64,000 bases of DNA from Vesta saturnalis (GCA_036346205.1 JARFJB010002472.1:1757501-1821500); one strand, 5' to 3'. Numbered from the stretch's first letter, positions 20,840 through 33,211 are shown. Notes: generated from the letters alone by a model not told the origin. Made by a program: numbers and translations.

Positions 20840-23800
20840 TATTATTTTTTTTTTGTAGGCTTTAACAACTAGGTTATTCGCGCTGTGACTATTTGGATAT
20901 ATTTATATTTGACTCTATATTTCAGTTAATAGATTTGTATCTTTTAAAAATCTTAATATTTTATTTATATTTTCCATTCTTATCTGAAAATCGCTTTCTA
21001 CGCCATTATTTAAGTTTAATCGTTCTCTTATCTCAATATATTTGTTACATTCTTCAAAGATGTGTTGTATGGTTAGTATTTTGTTACATCTTTCACATGT
21101 CGGTCTGTGCGTGTTGTTTAGTATGTAAGAATGTGTGAGTTTTGTATGCCCTATTCGTACTCTGGTCAAAATTACACTACATCTTCTGGGCATTTGCGGA
21201 ATTGGTTCTCTAGTGTGTGTAATTGCCATGTGTCTTTTTAAAAATCTGTTTTGTTTCTCTCATTCTTCGTACCACTTGTTCCAGATACTATTTTTTATTC
21301 TAATACCTTTGAGAATTGGTGATAGGTATAAGTTTAGTGCTGTTAGGGCTTCCTTTAACCGTGCATTAATCGGTTGATTAAATCTTCTTATTTGGTTCGT
21401 TGGGCATGGCTTAAACATTGTTGCATAGATGAAATGACTTCGGTTCTGTGAAATATGTTTTCCGTATTTAATTGTCAGCCACAACCTTCTATATTTTAAT
21501 GGCAGGATACCTGATTCAATGTGAATGCTACTTGTGGGGCTACTCGAGAATGCCCCTATTGCGTATCGTATACATACATTTTGGAAGACATCAAGTTGTT
21601 TTAGGTTGGACATTGCTGTCGAGCTATAAACGATTGAGCCATAGTCGAAAACAGATAAAATTAATGCTTTGTACAAACGTAAAAGTACTTCTGGATCTGC
21701 ACCCCAGTTCAAATTTTCCAAGCATTTCACAATATTAAGCGATTTGCGTGCTTTTTGAGCCATAAATTCAATATGTAGCTTCCAGGACAGTGACTGGTCG
21801 GATATTAATCCTAGGAACTTGTTATGTGTTATCACTTTTATGCGCCGGTATTTTAAATATAAGTTTGGCGGGTAATGCGGATGTCTTAACTTACAAAAGT
21901 GTAAGCATTCTATTTTTATAGGTGACATTTTGAAGCCTTCGTTTTCTGCTTCTAGATCTACCGAGTTTATTGCTTGTTGTAATGTTACGTTATTCGTCAA
22001 ACCACCTTCCGAATGAGCATATATAACTAAGTCGTCTACATAAATGCATCGTCTGATTGATGGGTCTAGTGCCTTTGTTAGGTCGTTGACTGATATTAGA
22101 AGCAAAGTAACGCTAAGTGGAGATCCCCGGGGGATACCTGTTTCTAACTCGTATTTTTCGGACAGACAGTTTCCGACCCTAATCCGGAAATACCGCTCTG
22201 TTAAGAAGGATTCAATAAACTTTACCATGTTTCCCGGTATACCGAATGTGTGAATTTTCTGTAGGACTTCATACCGCCATACTAGATGATATGCGTTCTG
22301 TAAATCGAAAAACATTGCTCTTCCGTGATACCCTGTGCTAAAGGTATTTTGAATGGCCGTGGCCAAATACAACATGTTATCCCTTGTCGAATGTCCCTTA
22401 CGAAAACCAGATTGGTATTTATTTATAAGACTGTGATTCTCCAAGTACTGCATGTGATTCTCCAAGTACTGCATTAGCCTTTTGTTGACCATCCTTTCTA
22501 GGATTCTCCAAAGGAAACTGGATGTTAGGATGGTAGCTACCTCTCTGAAGGGGGCCTTCTCCTACTTTCAGTAATGGCACTATAATAGACGTTTTCCAAC
22601 ATGTAGGATAAGTGCCTTCTGTCCATAACTCGTTGAATATACGCAGTGTATTTTCTAACACCGTGCTTGGTAGGTTTTTTACCATGCTGTATGCAATCCA
22701 GTCCATTCCTGGTGAGGAATCTTTTACTGAACTTAGCGCAGAGGTAAATTATTCTCTTGTAAATTGAGCGTTATTATCGCAGGTTTGTTCTTCAGAGAGG
22801 TCTAATGTAATTTCTCTGACTTTTTTATTTTGTTTAAAGGATTCCTCGTAATTCTCTGAAGAACTAGTGTTTTTCCACTAAAGCTGTTGGTTCGGTTATT
22901 ATAGCACTCTGTTCGTCTAGTTTTATAGAATTTCTTAGTTTTGCTTTTCCAGAAATTACTTTAATTTTGCTCCAGACCTCGGTTAGTGGCGTATTTGAAG
23001 TAATATCCGACACATACGTTGCTCACGATTTTCTCTTAGCGGCTAAAATTGTTTTTCTTGCTATAGCTCTTTTTTGTTTACAGTTAACAAGGTTTTTTAT
23101 TGTGGAGTATTTAATAAAATTGTTTAATGACATTTTCCTGTTTTTAATGGCAGTTGCCACATCTATACTTCACCAAGGGACAGGGGCCCTGTTGATTTTT
23201 GTCCCACTTTGGGGTATCTCTTTTTTTGCCGCTCGTAACATACTTTCTGTAAGGCTAGATATACATTCATTTGTTTCCTGTTGCATTGTAGGTATGCGTA
23301 TATGACTTCTGTATTTTTCCCAGTTTGCTTTTTTCAGGTTCCATTTCTCGGGAAGTACCCACTCGGAATTAGAGCTAACTGTTGTTAAAATAATTGGGAG
23401 GTGTTCACTTCCGTACAAATTTTCCACTTGGCACCATTCATATGTTGTGGCTATTTGCGAAGAACATAAACTTAGATCTATTGCTGAGAAATTATTAATG
23501 CTAGCATTGAAATGTGTTGGTTTGCCACTATTCAGCAGTACAATTTGCGACGTGTCTAATAAGCTCTCTATCACTTTTCCCCGGTTATCTTGTTTTCCTG
23601 AACCCCATAAGGGGGTGTGGACGTTAAAATCACCAAGTAGCAGGAAAGGTACGGGTAACTGCTTTATCAAGCCTTCTATATCTTGTATGCTCCAATCATC
23701 ATTTGGCAAGTATACGTCGCAGACTGTCAGATTGATCCTGTACGCAATCATCTTTTAGGAATATTGCTACCCCACCCTTAGCTTTAAGATTGTAGGGCAC

Positions 23801-24222
23801 ATCATATCTCTCACTTTTATAGTTACGGAGAAAAAACTTATCTGTTGATTTAAAATGGGTTTCTTGTAATGCTATTGCAAATGGATTGTATTTAGACATT
23901 AGTACCTTCAATTCATCTGTACTGTTTGCGCAGCCATTACAGTTCCACTGTAGGATGTGCTCCATTATAAATAAATAAATAAATAAATATTTATAAATAA
24001 AAGGTATATGTATAAAAAGACGACGGACAAAACTTGAGTCATATAAATTCGACTGAAGTGCGAAAACAGTCCTTCTCAGGACTAAGCCAGATGACGGAAA
24101 CAGAGTCCGCTTCCGAAACGTCGCGTTCTAAAAGCATAAACTGTGAAAATAGGCCGATCAACTCCACTAATAATCTATAATTTATTTATTTAAGAATATT
24201 TTTGCCTGTAACTTTATGATAA
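20840..24222 (-). mobile_element. I/jockey-type LINE (LINE A), 5' truncated
   Basis: The 3' tail is the T/ATT-rich stretch at about 20840-20862 (plus strand). ORF2 fills 20915-23965. Upstream is a short remnant (to about 24180) that may be the end of ORF1. It ends near the left breakpoint of the 13-kb duplication. Confidence 0.8.
20915..23965 (-). pseudogene. LINE A ORF2: endonuclease, RT and zinc tail, no RNase H
   Basis: Endonuclease: ILQWNCNG and ALQETH (23965-23700), then LLGDFNVHTPLWGSG and the GSEHLPI segment (23751-23170), joined by a frameshift. RT: a 410-codon frame (22492-21260) with GFRKGHSTRDNML, AMFFDLQNAYHLVW, GIPRGSPLSVTLLLISVND and YVDDLVIYAHS (catalytic box intact), then the thumb with DYGSIVYSS. 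After the thumb the protein goes straight to IWNKWYEE and then ILTRVRIGHTKLTHSY with C-x2-C and H-x4-C zinc ligands (21229-20915). No RNase H motif (such as YTDGS or SDSLSV) lies between. Frameshifts near 23750, 23170, 22490 and 21240 and stops make it inactive, though recent. Confidence 0.9.
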
Positions 24223-24452
24223 AATACTTATCTTTTTTTGATTTTTTAATGGTGTATTTTAAATTACACAATCTAAACGTTTCGATAACACAGTTACTTT
24301 CGTCAGTAGTAATATCTGTTAAAGTTGTTAAAGATGTTGTAAACAATTTTGCCAAAGTTGAAAAATTAAAACATAAGTTAATAACGAATTTAGCACATTT
24401 AACTCTAGGAACTGGAACATTCCCTGGTGAATTTAAAATCGCGGTGACTAAA

Positions 24453-24513
<61 letters not shown>
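24223..24513 (+). pseudogene. LINE I (L2/CR1-like), first part, unit 1
   Basis: The plus-strand frame reads VVKDVVNNFAKV, KLITNLAHLTLGTGTFPGEF and KIAVTKPIY, the stretch before the RT fingers, and then runs into the AT repeat. It resumes at 33269 with KGNASDINNYRPICILSV. The same protein order is seen intact in the LINE at 58251 (LITKIINDSLQQATFPDYF, AVIRPIYKKGD). The LINE was thus split by the gypsy insertion at KPIY|KG. There are frameshifts within the piece. Confidence 0.82.
24456..24513. repeat. (AT)n microsatellite next to the left LTR, unit 1
   Basis: About 58 bp of pure AT repeat directly against the gypsy LTR. A similar tract of about 59 bp lies on the other side of the element (33214-33272). 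Confidence 0.97.
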
Positions 24514-24517
<4 letters not shown>

Positions 24518-26260
24518 ATGAGAGGTTCAAATAAACCTTGCCTTCCCCCCAATATTATTTACAATTTTTTTTTTTTTATGGTTTGTTAATTTGGTTTTAA
24601 ATTTAAAACTACACAACTTTCAAAATTTGTTGTAATAACAGTTAATATGTTGAGCGCCAACCTGTATAAATCTCAGGTAAATTGTTTAGAATTTTCTCTT
24701 TTTTTAAGCTTAATATTTCAATTCCAACAAATCTGATTTGACCAAGTAAGTTAATCCAATAAACTATTATTGACACATACAAAATTACGTAAATAAATGA
24801 AAAATTTTAACTTGTTAAAATTAAATAGGGATCAAATGAATTTCAAACAATAATCTCAGGGAACAAGTGAGTCTTAATAATGCGAGTGAATTAATCGACA
24901 TAAAAAAATTAATTCTTTGACGTGGACGATTTCACAGGAAAACAATAAAATAACAAACTTATTCCTAATTAAATTTATACTACACCTACCTAAGAAACGT
25001 CACTGGACTGATCCTGTAGTCATATGGTTATGCCCGCTAGCAGGTGTCGAATGCAGCAAGTGGAAATTTTCTTTTTTTTTCTTTTCTTCAGGTAAGTGAC
25101 ACTTATTAAATCTTCCCTTACTCCTTGATTGGCCAAACAAATTATTTTGTGCTGTCCTCCACCACGTGTTGGGTACGATATTGTTAATAATGCCTTTTAT
25201 TTTTGTTTTATACAAATCGTAGATGACCAGGAATGTCTTGAAGAAGGATTGTGAGAATTATGGTACCTTCAAAAATCTTACTGCAGTGATTGTAATCGTA
25301 TATTCGAGTAAATCAACATACCATTATGAAAGTGTGACAGTGGTTTAAAAATTCTACTTTTTATCTATCACTTAGTAGGAACAACACTATATTATTTATT
25401 AAAGTTTTTTAATTTAGTCCTTTTCTTCTTGTCACAAGTTGTACATACACCATTCCAACCTTTATTCTACAATCACCGCTACTACACATTAACTTGTTTT
25501 GCATACACAATAATTATAATGGTAAGTGCAATTAAAATATGAATTTATTTCTTATTATTAATTATAATACATTTATTGTAGATGAAACCAGAAAACCAAA
25601 GCATAACGCATCTTATTGCAATTTCTAACAATGTGAATGTCCATATATAATTTTATCAAAAAATAAAGATAAACTCTAAGTGATATCAAACACGCATAAT
25701 ATTTACAAATACAACTATTTAACTTAATCTGTCACATTTCTCTTTTTGAAAAATACATTTTAAATCTGATGTGATTTAAACTAAATTAAAACATTTAACC
25801 ATTTAGATAACAAAATTAATTAACTTTACAATATAATTTAACCAACCAAAAATTTATTCTTATTTCATAGAAATAATTAACAAAGTCTGTTTTAGGTAAC
25901 AAGAGTAAAAATAAACGTTTATGAAAACTTCTAAAAAGTAAAAGCCCACGTACAAAAAAAATTGGATAAAAAAAATTCTTTCTTTTTTTTTTATATATAA
26001 AGAACAAAAAATATATTCCCTTTTTTTATGTTTAAAATATTTGACGTCTATATAAAAAAAAATGTAAAACAAAAAAAAACACTCAATTATTTTACCTGTA
26101 TCTTATATGGCTTTGTAAATATTGATAGCATGAAATTTTTTTTTTTTTTAAATAAAGTCATAAAATTCAGATTTGTTGTTATTGATGTTTTAATGTGCTT
26201 ATTTATGTAATAATTTGTTTATATATGTGTAAAACAGGTCAATAAGGACATAACATGTCA
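24514..26260 (-). repeat. gypsy 3' LTR, unit 1 (1747 bp)
   Basis: Matches the other LTR throughout, except that it keeps a block (about 25085-25295, with GGTAAGTGACACTTATTAAA and GTGTTGGGTACGATATTG) that is replaced by a poly-T run in the 5' LTR. Confidence 0.93.
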
Positions 26261-26277
26261 TTTTCCCTTATTTTTTT
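26261..26277 (-). promoter_or_regulatory. polypurine tract
   Basis: Minus-strand AAAAAAATAAGGGAAAA directly precedes the 3' LTR. It is the likely primer site for plus-strand synthesis of the retrotransposon. Confidence 0.75.
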
Positions 26278-26419
26278 ATATTTTGATTTTAAAGCAAATC
26301 TTTTTTTTTTTTTTATAACATCTATGTATGTTGGATGCTAAGCTAATCTTTAAAATTGAAATAAAGAAAAATTTACTTTAATGTGAGCTAAATCTTACTT
26401 GACATTTTTATACAAATTG

Positions 26420-27457
26420 TTAATTCGCATTTGTGTTTTCATATTGGTAAATCATGTCTAAATGGAATCTACCCCTTCTTTTGTCAGAATCTTTAAATCT
26501 AAGATCATAACTATCTCCATATCGTTTATGTATCACATAAGGCCCTTCATATGGTACCAGTAACTTTGCACAAATTTGTTTCGAACCATCTGCTACCCTT
26601 AGCTTCTTCACGATAACTAAATCACCCTCATGAAAAACTACATGTTTCTTGATTTTACTGTTCTCTCTTTGTATGAACCTGTCTTGTTTTTGTCTGATTA
26701 TCGCCCTTACCAGACATAATTTCCGTTCTATTTCCTCATTGTTGTCTTTACTGACTTTCCATGGTCTATCAGGAAATTGTCGTTTCATTAAAATCAGTGG
26801 TGCCACCTCGGTGATTGTTGACGGCACTTCATTTATAAATGTTTCGATCTGTTGCAAATAATGCCCCCAATGAATGTGTCGTTCATGGTGCATAATTATT
26901 CTCAAATATTTGGTGACTTCCTGGATGTAACGTTCCGATGGATTTGCCTGAGGGTGTCTTATGGAACAAAAACTTACTTGTACGTTTCTCTTCCGCAAAT
27001 TTTCTTTAAATCGGGTGTTGTTAAAATAAGTCGCATTGTCGGCTATTAACTTCCTCGGTCGACCTATTTCTTGTATGAACTGGTCAATCATGTCGAGTGA
27101 TTTTTCCGTTGTACAGACAGGTACGGGATACAGTTTCGTGTACCTACTGAACAAATCAACGATGATGAGGATATGTTTGTTCTTTCCACTCTTCACTAAG
27201 TTACTTAAGTAGTCGATGGCTACTACCTCCAGTGGTTCTGTGGTTCTAATTGTTCTTATTTCATTTTTGTTTACATAATTTTTATATTTAGCTATAGTGC
27301 AGAGATGGCAACCTTTGACAACTTTCTTCACAACTGCTAAGTCTTTCTTGCAGAAGAAGTTTTCTCTCATAAGCAGCCAGATTTTCCTGATGCCAATATG
27401 TCCATATCGAAGATGAAAGGACAGAGCTATTTCTCTACAATACTCCTTGGTGATCAA
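26420..27457 (-). CDS. gypsy integrase, unit 1
   Basis: The 345-codon frame starts in the zinc-binding domain (HLRYGHIG, then GCHLCTIAK: the H-x-H-x-C-x2-C ligands, residues about 15-56). It continues with the catalytic core: VVAIDYLSNL (first Asp, about residue 80), IVDLFSRYTKLYPV, LIADNATYFNN (second Asp) and RHPQANPSERYIQEV (Glu). A C-terminal KKHVVFHEGDLVIVKKL segment resembles the GPY/F-type tail, with VPYEGPYVIHK. All catalytic residues are present and the frame is open. It inserts element cDNA into nuclear DNA. It is out of frame with the upstream RNase H, separated by a stop, so it could not be made as a normal Pol fusion here. Confidence 0.9.
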   Translation of the reverse strand: MITKEYCREIALSFHLRYGHIGIRKIWLLMRENFFCKKDLAVVKKVVKGCHLCTIAKYKNYVNKNEIRTIRTTEPLEVVAIDYLSNLVKSGKNKHILIIVDLFSRYTKLYPVPVCTTEKSLDMIDQFIQEIGRPRKLIADNATYFNNTRFKENLRKRNVQVSFCSIRHPQANPSERYIQEVTKYLRIIMHHERHIHWGHYLQQIETFINEVPSTITEVAPLILMKRQFPDRPWKVSKDNNEEIERKLCLVRAIIRQKQDRFIQRENSKIKKHVVFHEGDLVIVKKLRVADGSKQICAKLLVPYEGPYVIHKRYGDSYDLRFKDSDKRRGRFHLDMIYQYENTNAN

Positions 27458-27499
27458 GTATAAGTCTTGATTTTTACTTCTTTACAAGGATTTCATTTA

Positions 27500-29527
27500 C
27501 TAATTTGCAATTTTATGCTTATCCTTGTTCTTAAGATTCTTTCGTAAGTCTTCGAACTCTTCATTCTGTTGATCTCGTGTTATTCGATGATCACTGAATA
27601 AATCGTTCTCATTCTTCATACGATTTAGGTACACCTTTATTTTATCTTTGGTAAGGAGAGACTGTTCATTCTGTCTTGTAAATGCATCTGCCACTAAGTT
27701 TTTTTTTCCTTCCACGTATTTGATATCGAAATTATATTCTTGTAATATAAGGCTCCATCGATAAATTCTGTTATTGACGAATCTCGTCTTCATCAAATGG
27801 GTCAAAGCAGAGTGATCTGTCTCGACTATAAAACTTGTTCCCACTAGGTAGAAATTTAGTTTCATAATGCAATAAATGATTGCCAGCATCTCCTTCTCAG
27901 AAACCGAATACTTCCGTTCTGCACCCCTTAAAACTCTTGAGACAAAACATATCGGTACCTCTTCGTTGCCTTGTATTTGGGTTAGTATTCCTGCTATAGC
28001 GTAGTCGGAAGCATCTGTCTTGAGTGTAAATTTTGTACTGAAGTCTGGGTGATATAAACGTAATCCTTCGTAAAATACGTCCTTCAACTGTTGGAAAGCT
28101 TTTTCTTTGTCTCTGTCCCACATAAACCGTTTACCTTTTTTTAATAATTCAACTAATGGTAGAGATAATTCGGCAAACCCTGCGATAAATTTTCGAAAAT
28201 AATTTAAAACGCCTAAAAACCCCCGTAATTGTTTTATATTCTTAGGTCTAGGAAATTCTTTAATTTCCTTAATTCTTGCGTCATCTAATCGCATACCTTC
28301 TTGGTTAACTATAAACCCTAAGAAGTTTACGCTTAATTTCAGAAATTGGCACTTTTCTAAATTTAATTTTAAGCCATTGTCATCCAACATTTTGAGAATT
28401 ATATCTAGATGTTGTAAGTGTTCTTGAACGTTTTTACTAAATATAAGAATGTCGTCAACATAGTGCAAACAAAAAACTTCATAACTATCTAAAATCTTTT
28501 GCATTGCCCTCACTAACGCTGCACAGGAACTAGCCAACCCAAAAGGCACAACCCTGAACTGATAAGTACTCCCATCAATACTAAATCCTGTGTACTTTCT
28601 TGAATTTTTATCTAATGGTATTAACCAGAAAGAATTTCGCAAATCTAACTTTGTGTATATCTTATCTTTGCCTATCTTTCCTAGTAATGATTCTATCTTT
28701 TGAGGAGATTCCATTTGTGGAGCTGTTCTTTCATTTAATCTTCTGGCATCTAAACATAGTCTTAATGAATCGTCTTTCTTTTTAACAACAACTAGTGGAT
28801 TTATATACTTTGTACTCGCACGTTCTATTATTCTCTCATTGAGCATACTTGTCAGAATGTCTTTTACCTTATCTTTATAGTGATATGGAACTGAATAACT
28901 TTGATCTCTAAATGGTTCCCTCTCGTCTACCTCTAATTTGTGCTCGTAGCCCGTAGCTACCCTAACTTCGCTGTTTATCAGATTTTTATATTTTTTTAAA
29001 AGTTTGTATATGTCATGCTTGTAACTATCGTCACTGTTAATATTGGTCATTTGTATTTGATCGCCTGTGTTTTGTTTAGGCGTAATATGGTTAGTGTATA
29101 CTTTCTGTAGTGTCGTATACTGGTCGTTGTCTCTTTTGTTTGTCCAATTTACAGTGTGGTCCGCAAATGATACTGTTTCACTGTCTATGTCAATAATACT
29201 CTTACAAGTTTTCAAAATGTTCATTCCTAAAATAACGTCTATTTGCATGTCCTTAACAACTAATAGTTCTTGTTTGATTTCTATGTTACCTATTCTAAGG
29301 TCCCCTATGTATCTTCTCCTAGCACATGAAAATTTTCTGTTATTAGCTGCTACCAGTTCAATAATTTTAATGCCTATTGTATGATCATCCAGTCTGCCTA
29401 CCTTATCTCTAATAAACTCTTCTGAAATTAAAGAAACTTCAGCCCCTGTGTCTATTAACGCCGTTGCTTTCACGCCTTTGACTTCAACTTGAATATAAGG
29501 TAAACTATTTACAATCACGTTTTCCAA
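27500..29527 (-). CDS. gypsy protease-RT-RNase H, unit 1
   Basis: A 675-codon open frame. The protease active site TALIDTGAEVSLIS is at about residues 23-36. RT: PLVVVKKKDDSLRLCLDARR, then KLDLRNSFWLIPL, FRVVPFGLAS and HYVDDILIFSKNV (catalytic box intact), and LGFIVNQEGMRL. RNase H of the gypsy type: FTLKTDASDYAIAGIL, VSEKEMLAIIYC, VETDHSALTHL. It ends shortly after the RNase H. The first Met is probably not the natural start: the frame continues upstream to two adjacent TAG codons (29579-29584) that read as sense codons in unit 2. Uninterrupted length and intact motifs suggest a fairly recent insertion. Confidence 0.92.
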   Translation of the reverse strand: MENVIVNSLPYIQVEVKGVKATALIDTGAEVSLISEEFIRDKVGRLDDHTIGIKIIELVAANNRKFSCARRRYIGDLRIGNIEIKQELLVVKDMQIDVILGMNILKTCKSIIDIDSETVSFADHTVNWTNKRDNDQYTTLQKVYTNHITPKQNTGDQIQMTNINSDDSYKHDIYKLLKKYKNLINSEVRVATGYEHKLEVDEREPFRDQSYSVPYHYKDKVKDILTSMLNERIIERASTKYINPLVVVKKKDDSLRLCLDARRLNERTAPQMESPQKIESLLGKIGKDKIYTKLDLRNSFWLIPLDKNSRKYTGFSIDGSTYQFRVVPFGLASSCAALVRAMQKILDSYEVFCLHYVDDILIFSKNVQEHLQHLDIILKMLDDNGLKLNLEKCQFLKLSVNFLGFIVNQEGMRLDDARIKEIKEFPRPKNIKQLRGFLGVLNYFRKFIAGFAELSLPLVELLKKGKRFMWDRDKEKAFQQLKDVFYEGLRLYHPDFSTKFTLKTDASDYAIAGILTQIQGNEEVPICFVSRVLRGAERKYSVSEKEMLAIIYCIMKLNFYLVGTSFIVETDHSALTHLMKTRFVNNRIYRWSLILQEYNFDIKYVEGKKNLVADAFTRQNEQSLLTKDKIKVYLNRMKNENDLFSDHRITRDQQNEEFEDLRKNLKNKDKHKIAN

Positions 29528-29581
29528 TTCTACCTCATTACCATTACTACCAATCGCTATGTATTCTTTTGGGTGTTCCTA

Positions 29582-29958
29582 CTAAGTGTTACTGATAACT
29601 GCACTCTGATCTGAAATTAGCCTAGCCTGACCCTTGTGCCTTTTTGCTTCAACAATTTTAACATATTTTGTAAGTTTTTGATTTTTAAACCTAAATATCC
29701 TTTTTTTATTCTTTCCAATTTTGTAGTTTTTATATAACAAATTACTTTGTGCGGCTAATTTTTTGTTTTTACGCAACTTTAGTTGTACGTATTTTGGTTT
29801 TTCTTGATTTATTATTGAGGTCGATTTATTTTTGTTAGAAACTGCATTAACTTTTTCTTGTTTATCAGTGTTTTGTTCTGTGCTGCTGTTTTCGATAATT
29901 GCGTTATCCGTTTTCGCAGTTATTTTGTCTCTGATGTTTTTACCAGCAGCACACCTTA
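29582..29958 (-). pseudogene. gypsy gag-pol linker, unit 1
   Basis: A minus-strand frame rich in Lys and Asn (KIGKNKKRIFRFKNQKLTKY, then ISDQSAVISNT) that leads into the protease frame and stops at TAG TAG. In unit 2 the same frame is open through the protease (42313-42960). Confidence 0.7.
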
Positions 29959-31575
29959 CTAAAAATCCAGGGGGTTATGTACCACTGCCTCAACAACCTG
30001 CTCTATTCGGTCTTCATTCTTAATTCGTACTGGTTGTTTAGGGTCGTTAGTTACTTTCTGCGATGGACTTACTTCAAATTTGTTTATGTAATATTTTTCG
30101 GAATTCATTTTTTCCTGCGCTCTGGGCTTCTGTTCATTTTCGTTTTCATGTTCTTTCTGTTCTTTGTAGTAGTCTTCTTTTGTCCACTGTTTAGTCCACT
30201 GCCGATTGTAAGGGTTCGTATTTGGTCTTGGTTCAATGTATCGTCTTTGATTACGTCCTACCTGTTCATACTGTCGTGGGTTGTCTCGTCGTACTTGTAT
30301 TTGTGTTGAAGGTCCAGCAGACGATCTTCGTATCTCGTCTCCGTAATCGTACCATTTGATCAGCACCTGGAGCTCTAAATATGTCCTAATGTCCTCTGTG
30401 ATCACTCGATCTCTTAGGTCATCTTCAAAGTGCTCTGCCAGCTGAGCTATGATCATATTTTCATCCATCATATTCCCCAGAGAGCATACTTGCTTATGAG
30501 ATACCTTTCTCTAGTCACTCCTAAGTGTGGGTTATACTTGCCTGTTTGCAGTTTCTTTTTTTCTTTTTCTTGTTCGAGGTCTCCCCAGTACTGCCTTGTG
30601 AATTTCGTCTTGAAATTATGGAATTCGGTGATGTGGTCCTCTATTGTATCATACCACTTCAGAGTTTCACCTTTTAGTGAGGTTCTTATACATAATAGTT
30701 CCTCCGTTTGAGTAAAATTATGGCCATAAATACGTCGGTTATTGTTTATTCTCGTTTCTAAATTTTTGAGGTACATCATGGGATGTATTTCTTGTCCCCC
30801 ACCGTACTTGGTTTTCTTCCCCCCTAAAGTACATTGGAGTTCCAGGTAGCACAGTTCTTGCTACCTTCATTTCTATTTCTTCTAACCGTCGGTCCATTTC
30901 CTCCTTGAGTCCTTTAGAGAAAGACTCTTCTTGATCTAACCGGTCTTCCATTTCCCTTCTCATCCTGTTGAGGTGTCCATTCATGTATTCGTCATGGTCT
31001 TGTAGTCTATGGTCTAATTCCCTTTTCATATCTGATCTCTCATTCTGGACTTGCTTCGTGCAATTGTCTATTGCCTGGTACAGTACTTGTTGTCCCGTCG
31101 AGTGTATTTGTTTTTCAATATCTTTGAATTTGTTTTGTGTTTCTGTTTTATTTTCTTCAAGTTTTGTTTCTATTATTTCTACTTTTTTCGTAAGTTGCTC
31201 TGTAAGCTGCGTTTTTAAGTCTTCTATTTTTGCTTCCAATCTTGTGCTGCTTATGTCTATGGTTGCTATTTTTGTGTTTAATTCCGCCATGCTTTTTCGG
31301 TTATCCAGCATGTAACTCTCGTTTCGTGCCTGGCTTTCCTGCATAAATTTTATTACCTGCTCGAGTTGTCCCTGTGGAATCTGTACTACGTGTGATTGAG
31401 TCTTTTCGGTGTCAAACTTGCAGGGTTCCTTGCTCACATCCATCGAGATGTTTTCAGGTGTCTGCTCCACCACCTGGTCAGAGACATTTTCCACGGAATC
31501 CTGTGTCTGTGTTATTCCAGATGTGGCAATTCCACTTTCGATGGAAGCTTGGACAATGTAGCTTCCGTTTTCCAT
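29959..31575 (-). pseudogene. gypsy gag, three overlapping frames, unit 1
   Basis: Frame 1 (31575-30739, 278 codons) starts with Met about 80 bp inside the 5' LTR. It is a long coiled coil (KIEDLKTQLTEQLTKKVEII, RMRREMEDRLDQEES). Frame 2 (30779-30468) holds the Gag core pattern (LCIRTSLKGETLKWYDTIED, FHNFKTKFTRQYWG). Frame 3 (30471-29959) continues with a basic, Arg/Asn/Gln-rich tail (RRDNPRQYEQVGRNQRRY). I see no CCHC zinc knuckle. Gag normally forms the particle around the element RNA. The two frame changes make it broken, unless sequencing errors in A/T runs explain them. Confidence 0.85.
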
Positions 31576-31614
31576 ACTTTCTTACGAAATATTTTTTTTT
31601 TATAGTAACACGTC

Positions 31615-31657
31615 AATGTTCACTGCTGTGGCCCCACGTTCTTGGGTGACAAATAAT
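31615..31657 (-). other. region of the primer binding site
   Basis: Between the 5' LTR and gag, the minus strand reads ATTATTTGTCACCCAAGAAC then GTGGGGCC. The CACCCA-ACGTGGGGC part resembles a tRNA-Lys type primer site, but with mismatches and without the usual TGG directly at the LTR border. The assignment is tentative. Confidence 0.3.
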
Positions 31658-33211
31658 TGTTATGAGAGGTTCAAATAAACCTTGCCTTCCCCCCAATATT
31701 ATTTACAATTTTTTTTTTTTATGGTTTGTTAATTTGGTTTTAAATTTAAAACTACACAACTTTCAAAATTTGTTGTAATAACAGTTAATATGTTGAGCGC
31801 CAACCTGTATAAATCTCAGGTAAATTGTTTCAGAATTTTCTCTTTTTTTTAAGCTTAATATTTCAATTCCAACAAATCTGATTTGACCAAGTAAGTTAAT
31901 CCAATGAACTATTATTGACACATACAAAATTACGTAATAAATGAAAAATTTTAACTTGTTAAAATTAAATAGGGATCAAATGAATTTCAAACAATAATCT
32001 CAGGGAACAAGTGAGTCTTAATAATGCGAGTGAATTAATCGACATAAAAAAATTAATTCTTTGACGTGGACGATTTCCCAGGAAAACAATAAAATAACAA
32101 ACTTATTCCTAATTAAATTTATACTACACCTACCTAAGAAACATCACTGGACTGATCCTGTAGTCATATGGTTATGCCCGCTAGCAGGTGTCGAATGCAG
32201 CAAGTGGAAATTTTCTTTTTTTTTTTTTTTTTTTTTTTTTTATTGTAATCGTATATTCGAGTAAATCAACATACACATTATGAAAGTGTGACAGTGGTTT
32301 AAAAATTCTACTTTTTATCTATCACTTAGTAGGAACAACACTATATTATTTATTATAGTTTTTTAATTTAGTCCTTTTCTTCTTGTCACAAGTTGTACAT
32401 ACACCATTCCAACCTTTATTCCACAATCACCGCTACTTCACATTAACTTGTTTTGCATACACAATAATTATAATGGTAAGTGCAATTAAAATATGAATTT
32501 ATTTCTTATTATTAATTATAATACATTTATTGTAGATGAAACCAGAAAACCAAAGCATAACGCATCTTATTGCAATTTCTAATAATGTGAATGTCCATAT
32601 AAAATTTTATCAAAAATAAAGATAAACTCTAAGTGATATCAAACACGCATAATATTTACAAATACAACTATTTAACTTAATCTGTCACATTTCTCTTTTT
32701 GAAAAATACATTTTAAATCTGATGTGATTTAAACTAAATTAAAACATTTAACCATTTAGATAACAAAATTAATTAACTTTACAATATAATTTAACCAACC
32801 AAAAATTTATTCTTATTTCATAGAAATAATTAACAAAGTCTGTTTTAGGTAACAAGAGTAAAAATAAACGTTTATAAAAACTTCTAAAAAGTAAAAGCCC
32901 ACGTACAAAAAAATTGGATAAAAAAAAATTCTTTCTTTTTTTTTTTGAATAAAGAACAAAAAATATATTCCCTTTTTTATGTTTAAAATATTTGACGTCT
33001 ATATAAAAAAAAATGTAAAACAAAAAAAAACACTCAATTATTTTACCTGTATCTTATATGTGGCTTTGTAAATATTGATAGCATGAAATTTTTTTTTTTT
33101 TTAAATAAAGTCATAAAATTCAGATTTGTTGTTATTGATATTTTAATGTGCTTATTTATGTAATAATTTGTTTATATATGTGTAAAACAGGTCAATAAGG
33201 ACATAACATGT

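Noticed and set aside
24216..24521. Open frame ending in repeated Ile-Tyr
   Set aside because: The Ile-Tyr part is the (AT)n tract. Only the part before it is LINE sequence.
24514..26410. An env-like gene downstream of the gypsy integrase
   Set aside because: No long frame or signal/membrane pattern exists between the integrase end (26420) and the 3' LTR.
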